From contig CAYJFK010000001.1 in NCBI GenBank assembly GCA_964369475.1, positions 1 to 64,000 on the forward strand: a DNA stretch of 64,000 nt, read 5' to 3'. This DNA comes from CAYJFK01 sp964369475 (GTDB lineage: Bacteria; Bacillota; Clostridia; Oscillospirales; Feifaniaceae). Position numbers and translations under genes: made by a program. Of this stretch, positions 53,025 through 61,108 are shown one piece after another. A model generated the notes under the pieces. The model did no database searches, was not told the origin of the DNA, and was given only the letters and a program-made list of their open reading frames with translations. Position 1 is the stretch's first letter. The number at the start of each line of letters is the position of its first letter.

Positions 53025-54463
53025 CGGTAGAGAGCACAAAGAGCATATGCCCGACATGTAAAAAAACTCTTGATGCGAGCAGAAAGAGACGTGGGCGCAA
53101 GGTCTATATAGAAAAAAAGTGCGACACATGCGGCGAGTTTTCGAGTGTTATTTGGAATGGCGAGGTCGATTTTGATCTGTGGAGAGGAGGGCAAAGCTCA
53201 TGTTTTGCCTCGACCGCTCCAAGTGTGACAGATGGCATTGACAAGAGCGAGATAAAAAAGGACAGCTGTTGCATTTTGCTCGAGGTAACAAAGCGTTGCA
53301 ACCTAAACTGCCCCTTTTGCTTTGCTGAGGGCGAGAGCGGCGGAGTGGATAGGCTGCTGGAAGAGGTTATCGCCGATATAAATAGCATTGCAAAGACAAA
53401 TTGCGCATTACTTCAGATATCGGGTGGCGAGCCTACGGTGCGGGATGATCTTCCGCTGATAATTAAAGCTGCTAAGGATAGCGGAATCGACTATATTCAA
53501 CTTAACACAAATGGAATAGTTCTTGCCGAAGAAGGCTATGCCGCCACTTTAAAGGAGGCCGGACTGTCCTTTGTTTTCTTGCAGTTTGACGGCGTTACAG
53601 ATGGTGTATACAAGGAGCTACGTGGCAAAGAACTGCTCGAGATTAAAAAAGCAGCAATAAAAAATTGCGGCGATGCTGGACTTGGCGTCGTGCTCGTGCC
53701 CATGCTTGTGCCGAGTGTAAATGTTAAGGAGATCGGTGCAATTCTTCGCTTTGCAATAAACCGCTCGCCAAGCGTTAGAGGGGTGCATTTTCAGCCTGTA
53801 AGCTACTTTGGCAGGGTGGGTAGTGTACCGAACGATAAAAAAAGATTTACACTCGACATGCTAATTGCGGAGATATACGAGCAGAGCTACGGCCTTGTAG
53901 AGGAGGGCACGCTCCTTCCGTCGACCTGCGATCATCCGCTATGTGGATTGCATGGGGATTTTCTTGTTAGGGAGGATTTTACCCTATTTCCTCTGCATAA
54001 GTTTGACGAAGGAAAAGAGCGCTCTGAAGCGTCACCCGAGGCGAATTGTAACTTTGTTGCAAGGCGCTGGTTAAGGCGTGATGAGGAGGTAGTAGAGGTC
54101 GCAAAAGGAGTCGGATGCGACGGATGTCAAGAGGATTGCGAGAGCTGCGATTACAGCGTGGAGGGCAGTTGTGCGCATGGGCATGATGATATGCATGAGC
54201 ACGGACATGAACATGAGAACGGGGGAGATTGTTCATCATGTGGCGGTGGTGATTGTTCGTCATGTTCAGGACAAAGTGGAGCAATGTCGCTCGACGAGTT
54301 TATTTCACGTGTAAAGTCTCACGGCTTTACAATTACGGCGATGGCATTTCAAGATCAATACAACATGGATATAGAGCGGCTTGAAAAATGCAGCCTACAT
54401 GTTTATGAAAACGGCCGTTTGCTACCATTTTGCGGCCACTATTCGGGGGTTTACGGTGACTGA
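53021..54463 (+). CDS. Radical SAM protein, TrsS-like
   Basis: A 480-residue radical SAM enzyme. Zinc-ribbon-like Cys pairs (CPTC, CDTC) precede the [4Fe-4S] motif CNLNCPFC (Cys 93, 97, 100), the ISGGEPTVRDD strand and LNTNGI. The C-terminal third is rich in Cys and His: GCDGCQEDCESC, then HGHDDMHEHGHEHE, then two copies of DCSSCGGG-like sequence, ending in an HGFTITAM segment. TrsS homologues, some of them selenoproteins, occur in this gene cluster; here the matching positions are Cys. It begins in the ATGA of the preceding gene. Reaction unknown. Confidence 0.83.
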   Translation: MTVESTKSICPTCKKTLDASRKRRGRKVYIEKKCDTCGEFSSVIWNGEVDFDLWRGGQSSCFASTAPSVTDGIDKSEIKKDSCCILLEVTKRCNLNCPFCFAEGESGGVDRLLEEVIADINSIAKTNCALLQISGGEPTVRDDLPLIIKAAKDSGIDYIQLNTNGIVLAEEGYAATLKEAGLSFVFLQFDGVTDGVYKELRGKELLEIKKAAIKNCGDAGLGVVLVPMLVPSVNVKEIGAILRFAINRSPSVRGVHFQPVSYFGRVGSVPNDKKRFTLDMLIAEIYEQSYGLVEEGTLLPSTCDHPLCGLHGDFLVREDFTLFPLHKFDEGKERSEASPEANCNFVARRWLRRDEEVVEVAKGVGCDGCQEDCESCDYSVEGSCAHGHDDMHEHGHEHENGGDCSSCGGGDCSSCSGQSGAMSLDEFISRVKSHGFTITAMAFQDQYNMDIERLEKCSLHVYENGRLLPFCGHYSGVYGD

Positions 54464-56234
54464 TATTACCTGCGAAAGACCGGGAGGCATGGAGTTAACC
54501 AAAAGGGCACTTGAAATTGCCAAGATTAAAAAGGGCGGTGTTATAGCCGACATCGGATGCGGAGAAGGCGCAACGGTTGTTTACCTTAACAAAAGCGGAT
54601 ATAATGCGATAGGGGTCGATAAAGAAGGTACAAAGTGCGAATCACAAGGGGCACTTTGTGTCGAGGGAGATATGAAAAATCTTCCTATTGAGACAAATAT
54701 GCTCGATGGCCTTTTGTACGAGTGCTCTATGTCGCTTGTAGACCAAATAGATACAGTTTTACAAGAGTCGGCAAGGGTGCTTAGAATTGGGGGGAGGGTT
54801 ATTATAACCGACCTCTATTCGACTGGCAAAACTTTAAGCGGCAAGATTAACATTCGCACGAAGGATATGCTTGAAAAGGCGCTTACTAAGCAGGGTTTTG
54901 AAGTTATGATCTTCGAGGACTGTGCACAGATACTTAAATCATACATAGCACAGTGCATTATAGAGGGCAATGCCGTCTGCGGTGTAGATTTTAAAAAGCT
55001 AAAAGAAGTAAAACCGTCCTATTGCCTTATTGTTGCAAGGCTCATTAAAAAAGATGTCGGATCATCGCCTGTTTTGTATTGGGAAGTGTCGGAGCACACC
55101 AAGGCTCAAAGAGCAATAAAAGCAGCAATAAGGGCTACAAAATCCCCCTTTTACCGAGAGCTATACAAGGGGATAGATCTTGAGGGCATTGATACTCTCG
55201 AGGGATTTCGAAAGCTTCCTTTTATTTCGCAAGATGACATAGACAAATCAGAGGCGCTACTGACTGTACCCCCATCTGAAATATCTCGTATTGTAACGCT
55301 AAGCACATCGGGTACAAAGCGAAAAAAGCGCATTTTATTTGGCGAAGTCGATTTAGAATCAACTGTAAATTTCTTTGCAAGAGGTATGTCGGAGCTTGTA
55401 ACGAGAGGGGATAGCGTAACGGTATTCATGCGTGACGGAGAGAATACCATAGCTAGCCTTTTGCGTGAAGGGCTTGCTGAAATTGGGGTTTCTTGCATGT
55501 CTTGCTGGGAGATAGAGGACTTGCATCAAGCCTATATAGCTGCAAAAGAGGCCGCTGCAATAGTCGCTCAGCCTGCCTTTGCAAGGGCGCTTTGTATGCT
55601 CTATCCAAACTTGCGACCAAGAAGTGTACTGCTCAGTGCAGATTATATCCCGTTATCTACCGTCAAGAAAATCGAGGAGATATGGCAAACAAAGGTTTAC
55701 AGCCACTACGGGCTTACCGAGACCGGATACGGGTTTGCCGTAGATTGCCGCTGTCAAGATGGGATGCACATGAGAGATGGTGAATTTTTGGTAGAGATAA
55801 TAGATCCCATAACAAACTTGCCCGTGGAAAATGGGGGTAGGGGGGAGATCGTGCTTACGACCTTGTCGAGCCGTGCAATGCCGCTTATAAGGTACAAGAC
55901 AGGTGACGAGGGTTATATTATAGAAGGGGTCTGCAAGTGCGGCGTCACAGCACCAAGGCTTTCGCATGTAAAAGGGAGAATGTATAAATACCGAGAGATG
56001 GACCATAAAACAGTTCTCTTGATAGAAATAGAAGAAGCGCTTGGTGGGCTTGATATAATTTTCTTTGAAGCATTGCTAAAAGAAGGATGTCTTGAAGTCG
56101 GTATATTTGCAAAGCATTATCAAGATGTAGCCTTTTTGGCAAAAGAGATGCTCGAAGGGCTTTACCATGATGTTAAGATATATGAAATGAAAAATCCCAT
56201 AATAAAACCCAATAACAAAAAGCGGCTAATTTAG
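54456..56234 (+). CDS. Methyltransferase fused to CoA-ligase-like domain
   Basis: A 592-residue two-domain protein. Residues 1-200 are a class I methyltransferase (ADIGCGEGATV near 31-41, ESARVLRIGGRVIITD) like the DVU_1556 family. Residues 210-592 are an ANL-superfamily domain of the phenylacetate-CoA ligase type (DVU_1553-like) with SHYGLTETGYG (near 418). Its phosphate-binding loop reads STSGTKRKKR, where the family has SGTTGxPK, so adenylation may be altered. Start is GTG behind CGGGGG, eight bases inside the TrsS gene. The two activities are separate proteins in Desulfovibrio. Confidence 0.82.
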   Translation: MTDITCERPGGMELTKRALEIAKIKKGGVIADIGCGEGATVVYLNKSGYNAIGVDKEGTKCESQGALCVEGDMKNLPIETNMLDGLLYECSMSLVDQIDTVLQESARVLRIGGRVIITDLYSTGKTLSGKINIRTKDMLEKALTKQGFEVMIFEDCAQILKSYIAQCIIEGNAVCGVDFKKLKEVKPSYCLIVARLIKKDVGSSPVLYWEVSEHTKAQRAIKAAIRATKSPFYRELYKGIDLEGIDTLEGFRKLPFISQDDIDKSEALLTVPPSEISRIVTLSTSGTKRKKRILFGEVDLESTVNFFARGMSELVTRGDSVTVFMRDGENTIASLLREGLAEIGVSCMSCWEIEDLHQAYIAAKEAAAIVAQPAFARALCMLYPNLRPRSVLLSADYIPLSTVKKIEEIWQTKVYSHYGLTETGYGFAVDCRCQDGMHMRDGEFLVEIIDPITNLPVENGGRGEIVLTTLSSRAMPLIRYKTGDEGYIIEGVCKCGVTAPRLSHVKGRMYKYREMDHKTVLLIEIEEALGGLDIIFFEALLKEGCLEVGIFAKHYQDVAFLAKEMLEGLYHDVKIYEMKNPIIKPNNKKRLI

Positions 56235-56256
56235 CCATATTTTAAACTTGTTGTCG

Positions 56257-56283
56257 AAAAATTTCTAAAATCGGAAATTTTTT
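56257..56283 (+). terminator. Terminator of the aldehyde oxidoreductase cluster
   Basis: AAAAATTTC / GAAATTTTT stem with an eight-base loop, followed by T. Confidence 0.7.
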
Positions 56284-56295
56284 CTTAAAAAGGGC

Positions 56296-56324
56296 TTGCA
56301 ATTTGTTTTCAGATGTGGTATTAT
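56296..56324 (+). promoter_or_regulatory. Promoter of tRNA-Arg
   Basis: TTGCAA (56296-56301), 17-bp spacer, TATTAT (56319-56324), 24 bases before the tRNA. Confidence 0.65.
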
Positions 56325-56347
56325 CTCATATGTTACACATTTGATAT

Positions 56348-56424
56348 GCGCCCGTAGCTCAGCTGGATAGAGTGTCTGACTACGAATCAGAAGGTCACAG
56401 GTTCGAGTCCTGTCGGGCGCGCCA
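56348..56424 (+). tRNA. tRNA-Arg (anticodon ACG)
   Basis: A 77-base cloverleaf with acceptor stem GCGCCCG/CGGGCGC, D-arm AGCTCAGCTGGATAGAG, anticodon stem TCTGA-CTACGAA-TCAGA giving anticodon ACG (56382-56384), T-arm GGTTCGAGTCC and encoded CCA. It reads CGN Arg codons after conversion of A34 to inosine, for which TadA would be required. Confidence 0.97.
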
Positions 56425-56429
56425 CAAGA

Positions 56430-56520
56430 AAGTCAACCATTTTGGTTGGCTTTTTTGTTTTGCAAAAATCTTAATACTATTCACTCCCTCTTTAGTGTCG
56501 ACTAATGAGGGAGTTTTGAT
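56430..56520 (+). terminator. Two terminators after tRNA-Arg
   Basis: AGTCAACC/GGTTGGCT (56431-56451) with a T6 run, then ACTCCCTCTTTAGT-gtcg-ACTAATGAGGGAGT (56483-56514, one mismatch) with TTTT. The right arm ACTAATGAGGG recurs at 56649-56659 over the start of the next gene. Confidence 0.82.
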
Positions 56521-56588
56521 TAAAATGTGAAAATAGGTCGAAATTCACTCTTTTTACTGAAACTTAACATAAAAATAGTGAAAGTATC

Positions 56589-56617
56589 TTGCAAAAAGGT
56601 CGAATATGTGCTATTAT
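56589..56617 (+). promoter_or_regulatory. Promoter of the HTH-AAA-VirD4-like locus
   Basis: TTGCAA (56589-56594), 17-bp spacer, TATTAT (56612-56617). AGGTCGAA occurs inside the spacer (56597-56604) and again upstream (56535-56542), a pair of direct repeats well placed as operators for the encoded HTH protein. Confidence 0.6.
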
Positions 56618-56653
56618 AGGAATATCTTACTAAAAGGAGGTGCGATTTTACTA

Positions 56654-56887
56654 ATGAGGGCAAGTTATAAAAAGCTTTGGAAACTCCTTATAGATAAGGA
56701 GATGAGTAAGGGAGATCTGCATAAGGCGACTAACCTGTCTTCCAGTACCATGACAAAACTGCGGAAGGGCGAAGATGTTTCTATGGAGGCGCTTCGTAAA
56801 ATATGTGTTGTGTTAAACTGCAATATAGGGGATATAGTGGAGTTTGACGAGTTAATTCTTTCTAACGACAATGGCTTTAGCATGTAA
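56654..56887 (+). CDS. Small XRE/YozG-type HTH regulator
   Basis: A 77-residue Cro/C1-type helix-turn-helix protein: YKKLWKLLIDKEMSKGDLHKATNLSSSTMTKLRKGEDVSMEALRKICVVLNCNIGDIVEF, ordering the five helices of the YozG-like group. It is probably an autorepressor of the locus. The AAGGAGG site is 13 bases before the ATG; an ATT three codons earlier would be spaced better, so the exact start is open. Confidence 0.88.
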   Translation: MRASYKKLWKLLIDKEMSKGDLHKATNLSSSTMTKLRKGEDVSMEALRKICVVLNCNIGDIVEFDELILSNDNGFSM

Positions 56888-56924
56888 AGGAAGACAAAAT
56901 ATATTAAACGGACGGAGGGTAACA

Positions 56925-57788
56925 ATGACTTCTAATGAACACTACGAGAAACTTATGGCGCTACCTGGGCTCGATGAGTTAAAGGAAACTATCGGCAAGT
57001 GGAACAAGATACTACATAACTTAAAGAGTAAAAATATCGATGCCCCACTACTAATACCAAATCTGTTTTTGAAAACAGAACCGGGTGTCGGCAAGACCTA
57101 TTTCTTTCGTGTGCTTTGCGACTATCTCGATAAAGCAGGTTTTATGGATTTCTACGGTGATGTGAAGTTTTTCGAATTTTATCTTGAATATGTCCCAAGC
57201 GCTGCGCATATGTTCGAGCTAAACCGTCTGATAGAGCAAATACGAAATGCGGCAGGCTTTAGGAACGAGTACAGAGGGCTTGTCGTTGTAGATATAACCG
57301 ACTGGGCAGATAGGACAGAGGAAGATAATTTTATTAAGGTGCTGGAATATTTGTCGGCAATCGACAGCAAGGTTTTTATAATTTTCACGGCAGACAGCTT
57401 TACAGAACAGCAAATAGAAAAGGCCGAGAAGGTTCTAAACGCTTATTGTCGTATACGAACAGTGGCATTCCCATACCCAAGCAAGATTGCCTTTGCGGCA
57501 TATTGCGCCAAAAGGCTTAAGAAATACAAAATTAATCTCGACCAAGGCGCACAGGATCTTCTTTGTGCATCTATTGAAAAGCTTATGGAATCTGAGCATT
57601 TTTACGGGTACAAGACTGTCGATCTGCTCTGCCTTGACGTGGCGTTCGAGCTTAGCTCGTCGCTCGACATTCACGGCGAGACAATAACAGCAGAGCATCT
57701 CGAGGCATTTTCTAAGGACAGCGTCTTTATCGAAAGGCTGTATTCAGCCGCCAAGATTCGCCATATCGGCTTTGGAGGGGGTATATAA
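56925..57788 (+). CDS. AAA ATPase with degenerate Walker B
   Basis: A 287-residue P-loop ATPase. It opens with YEKLMALPGLDELKETIGKWNKIL, a leader like that of CbbX/SpoVK-type AAA proteins. Walker A is TEPGVGKT (residues 51-58); the Walker B strand LVVVDITDW keeps the Asp but lacks the catalytic Glu. FTADSFTEQQIEKAEKVL follows as the sensor region. No substrate is known. The chosen ATG follows CGGAGGG; upstream in-frame codons overlap the HTH gene. It is two bases from the VirD4-like gene and should work with it. Confidence 0.82.
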   Translation: MTSNEHYEKLMALPGLDELKETIGKWNKILHNLKSKNIDAPLLIPNLFLKTEPGVGKTYFFRVLCDYLDKAGFMDFYGDVKFFEFYLEYVPSAAHMFELNRLIEQIRNAAGFRNEYRGLVVVDITDWADRTEEDNFIKVLEYLSAIDSKVFIIFTADSFTEQQIEKAEKVLNAYCRIRTVAFPYPSKIAFAAYCAKRLKKYKINLDQGAQDLLCASIEKLMESEHFYGYKTVDLLCLDVAFELSSSLDIHGETITAEHLEAFSKDSVFIERLYSAAKIRHIGFGGGI

Positions 57789-57790
57789 CA

Positions 57791-60700
57791 ATGAGAAGTG
57801 ATAACTTTAAGTTTGATAAGTACATCAACGAAAGCCACGAAACCCGTTGGGCAAATAGGGACGAGATTATGTCCTTTACCGAAAAAGTGCCGCTCGGGGA
57901 GCAGTTTCATCCGTACTCCGGTCTTCCTATATTAAACGACGGTACAACTGCATATGTAGACGATAAAGACCATCACAGCCTTATCTTCGGATCGACAGGT
58001 AGTAAAAAGACACGTCTGTTTTGTATGCCTACACTTAGAATAATGATAGGTGCAGGCGAGTCCTTTGTTGTTACAGACCCAAAGGGTGAGCTATACGAGC
58101 GCACTTCGGGCGCTGCTAAGGCTGCCGGGTACGATGTTATTGTGCTAAACTACCGTGACCTTGAAATGGGCGATACGTGGAATCCTCTCGCTTTGCCGTA
58201 CGAGCTATACCACAGCGGCGACAAAGAGGGTGCTATAAGCCGCCTTAACGACTTTGTCAACGCAATAAGTGAAAAGAGCAGTAACCAGACGAGGGATATA
58301 TTTTGGGTAAATGCCTCTCGAAGTGTCGCTCTATCCATTCTTATTACAATGCTCGACGAATGCTCGAAAGATGAGTGTAATCTTAAGACTTTTACACATT
58401 TTTGCACAGAGTTTGCAAAGGGCACAGAGGATAAGATGATGGCTCAAGCGGCAGGAATAGACCTTGATACTCTCGAGAAAAACTATCTTGACGAGATAAT
58501 GAAGCTTGCGCCCAAAGACAGCGTTGCACGTCTTAACTACGATGGTATAGCAAACCTAAACGATCGTGGTAAGGGCGATGTACAGTCTACTTTGTTTACA
58601 CTGATCGGTGTCTTTATGAGCCAAGAGGCGCTCGTTAGAAACATGAGAAAGACAAGTTTTGACATGCAGAGTCTTGGCACAAAGAAGACAGCGCTTTATT
58701 TAATAGTTCCCGACGAGCGCACAAACTATCACTTTATTGCTACAACATTTATTAAGCAGTGCTATGAAACGCTTATCAATATGGCGCAAGAATCGCCCGA
58801 CCGCATGTTGCCCGTTCGTGTTAATTTTGTGCTCGACGAATTTGCAAATATACCTGCCATTCCAGACATGCCCTCTATGATTTCAGCGGCACGTAGCAGA
58901 AATATACGCTTTTTCCTTGTGCTTCAAAGTATGCATCAGATGCGTCAGAAGTATGGGGAGGAGGCCGAGACAATAAAGGGAAACTGTGAAAACTGGGTAT
59001 TTTTGAGTAGCAAAGAAATAGATTTGCTCCAAGAGATAAGTACGCTTTGCGGCGCTGTTAACAGTTATGTTGCAGGTGGTACTTGGTCAAAGCCGCTCAT
59101 CTCTGTCTCGCAACTCCAAAGACTTAGCAAAGAAAAGGGCGAGGCTCTTATATTCTGTGGTAGGCAGTACCCCTTTATTACCGAGATGGCAGACATAGAC
59201 GACTGCGACTTTAAAAGGTATGCACCGCTCGACGGCATGAAGGTAGAGCCCGGTGAGGCTGTCGGTATCGATCCTGAAACGCTCTATTCCGAGATAGATA
59301 AAGGTATTCGTCACAAGCCATTTTCCGTTGATGTTGTAGAAAAAAAGGAAGAGCCGGTTTCGCTTAGTTGGGACGATGATGACGATTTTCGTGATTGGCT
59401 CGAAAACGACGACGATGATGAACCATATATGGCAGATGACGAGGACGATGCAGATGATGAGGACGATCAAGATGAAGAAGCGTTAGATGATGGCATACCG
59501 GAATTTGATGCACAAGACTTCTTAGACGATATAGCAACCGGCAATTATGCTATTATGGGATATTACGACATTTTGGAAAACGATGAAGGCGAGTTTTTAT
59601 TTGTTATTAAAGAAGTAACAAAAGAGAAGTTTGAAAACCCCGTCTTATACTGCGATGGCGGCGCCCATGCGGTGCTTGTCAGCGACAATGTTGCTACCGT
59701 TGTTTTGGATCATATCAATCCACAGGTTAGAGAGAAGCTTCCCGCTTGCAAAAAGGTGCTTTTTGCTTTAGTTTCTTCAGGAGATGGGGATAAAGAGGAT
59801 AGTTCTATTGTTATGGAACTTGAAGTGCCTGTTAAGTATTATGACGGCATATCTGAAATCCTCGGTACGCTGATAGAACTTGACGAAGAGATTGATGATG
59901 AGGCAAGCGGTATAGTCGATGACGAGGACGATCAAGACGAGTACGACTATGATGACGACGATGATGAAGATGTGGAATACGACGATGATGACGAGCCTTC
60001 TGACGTTATATTTGAGCGTCTTGAAAAGGCACTTGCTGCAAATGGCGATCAGTATGACTTAAATTACGGCGACATCTTCCAAATTGCAATAAACAACAAT
60101 GTTATCGTTACAAAGTACTACGGCCTATATAAAAATCATGATGGCTCTTTTGTATTTATACTCGACAACAATAGAGATACTCCGCTTAAAAAGCCGCACA
60201 TGTTTACAGATGGTGAACACAACGTGCTTATGCTGAGCGAAGATTTTGAAATTGTTGTCTTTACACAAATTCACCCCGAGGCGAGAGGGCAGATCAAAAA
60301 TATCAAAGAGGCAACCGTGATATTTGCAGATCAAGACCGTGAAACAGGCGATTACGATACAGACAATGCCTATATGCAGATTACCGTTCCTGTACACTAT
60401 GCAGAACTTACGAGTTACCTTGCCGACGCCATTATAAACATAGAAGAAGGTGAAGACGGCATTGAATCGGAGGACACACCCGACGATGGGAGTGGATATG
60501 TTGTAGGTAGCACTGAAAACTCCTTAGAAGAAACAGAGAGCTCGGACATTCTTATGAAAAGGATAAGCGAGATGCTCGAGGGCGGCGATGTAGAGCCTGA
60601 TATGGATGATTTCCTCTCGATTGCTCTCAACAACGGCGTTATTGTTGCCGACTACTATGGGCTCTCCGAAAAGACAGATGGTAGCTTTGTCTTTGTGCTC

Positions 60701-61027
60701 GACAACGACACAGAGATAAATCCTAAGCAGTGCCGAATGATAACAGATGGTGGCAGACACCTTGTTATGCTTAGTGAAGATTTCGAGATGGTTATTTTTG
60801 TCGATATTCACAAAGATGCAAGAAAGCCCATATCAGAGCTCGATAAGGTAATAATGGTATTTGCAGATTACGACGAGCAGACAGAGGAGTACGACATGGA
60901 AAATCATCACTCCTCCTTCTATGTGCCGATACTAAAGTATAGGGGAACATCTTCTCTTGCCAAGATTATAATAGATGTAGAGAGAGAAGTTGAGCAAGAA
61001 CTTGCAGAGGAAGCCGGGGACATTTAA
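57791..61027 (+). CDS. VirD4/TraG-like ATPase with three C-terminal repeats
   Basis: A 1078-residue protein. Residues 60-510 match VirD4/TraG coupling ATPases: altered Walker A GSTGSKKT (67-74), VVTDPKGELYERT, Walker B FVLDEFANIP (Asp 349, Glu 350), LVLQSMHQM and SSKEIDLLQEIS. The usual N-terminal membrane segments are missing. After an Asp/Glu linker come three copies of a module of about 120 residues (near 575, 760 and 940) containing YYGLxxxxDGSFVFxLDN, TDGxxHxLMLSEDFE and IHPxAR-like segments, divided by acidic spacers. No relaxase or VirB genes are near. Module family not recognised. Confidence 0.85.
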   Translation: MRSDNFKFDKYINESHETRWANRDEIMSFTEKVPLGEQFHPYSGLPILNDGTTAYVDDKDHHSLIFGSTGSKKTRLFCMPTLRIMIGAGESFVVTDPKGELYERTSGAAKAAGYDVIVLNYRDLEMGDTWNPLALPYELYHSGDKEGAISRLNDFVNAISEKSSNQTRDIFWVNASRSVALSILITMLDECSKDECNLKTFTHFCTEFAKGTEDKMMAQAAGIDLDTLEKNYLDEIMKLAPKDSVARLNYDGIANLNDRGKGDVQSTLFTLIGVFMSQEALVRNMRKTSFDMQSLGTKKTALYLIVPDERTNYHFIATTFIKQCYETLINMAQESPDRMLPVRVNFVLDEFANIPAIPDMPSMISAARSRNIRFFLVLQSMHQMRQKYGEEAETIKGNCENWVFLSSKEIDLLQEISTLCGAVNSYVAGGTWSKPLISVSQLQRLSKEKGEALIFCGRQYPFITEMADIDDCDFKRYAPLDGMKVEPGEAVGIDPETLYSEIDKGIRHKPFSVDVVEKKEEPVSLSWDDDDDFRDWLENDDDDEPYMADDEDDADDEDDQDEEALDDGIPEFDAQDFLDDIATGNYAIMGYYDILENDEGEFLFVIKEVTKEKFENPVLYCDGGAHAVLVSDNVATVVLDHINPQVREKLPACKKVLFALVSSGDGDKEDSSIVMELEVPVKYYDGISEILGTLIELDEEIDDEASGIVDDEDDQDEYDYDDDDDEDVEYDDDDEPSDVIFERLEKALAANGDQYDLNYGDIFQIAINNNVIVTKYYGLYKNHDGSFVFILDNNRDTPLKKPHMFTDGEHNVLMLSEDFEIVVFTQIHPEARGQIKNIKEATVIFADQDRETGDYDTDNAYMQITVPVHYAELTSYLADAIINIEEGEDGIESEDTPDDGSGYVVGSTENSLEETESSDILMKRISEMLEGGDVEPDMDDFLSIALNNGVIVADYYGLSEKTDGSFVFVLDNDTEINPKQCRMITDGGRHLVMLSEDFEMVIFVDIHKDARKPISELDKVIMVFADYDEQTEEYDMENHHSSFYVPILKYRGTSSLAKIIIDVEREVEQELAEEAGDI

Positions 61028-61030
61028 AGG

Positions 61031-61071
61031 CTTCTCACACCCCTTGTCAAGATGACAAGGGGTGTGAGAAG
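61031..61071. other. Perfect 19-bp stem-loop in the locus
   Basis: CTTCTCACACCCCTTGTCA pairs exactly with 61053-61071 across the loop AGA, four bases after the VirD4-like stop. There is no T-run on either side, so it is better read as an mRNA processing, stability or attenuation hairpin dividing the ATPase genes from the VWA triad. Confidence 0.75.
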
Positions 61072-61108
61072 AAAGGATAAAAGTATTTAGTGAGAAAAGG
61101 AGAAAACA

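Noticed and set aside
53021..54463. Selenocysteine in the TrsS-like protein
   Set aside because: Some TrsS homologues are selenoproteins, but the frame has no internal TGA before the stop; the Cys-rich tail is read with ordinary codons.
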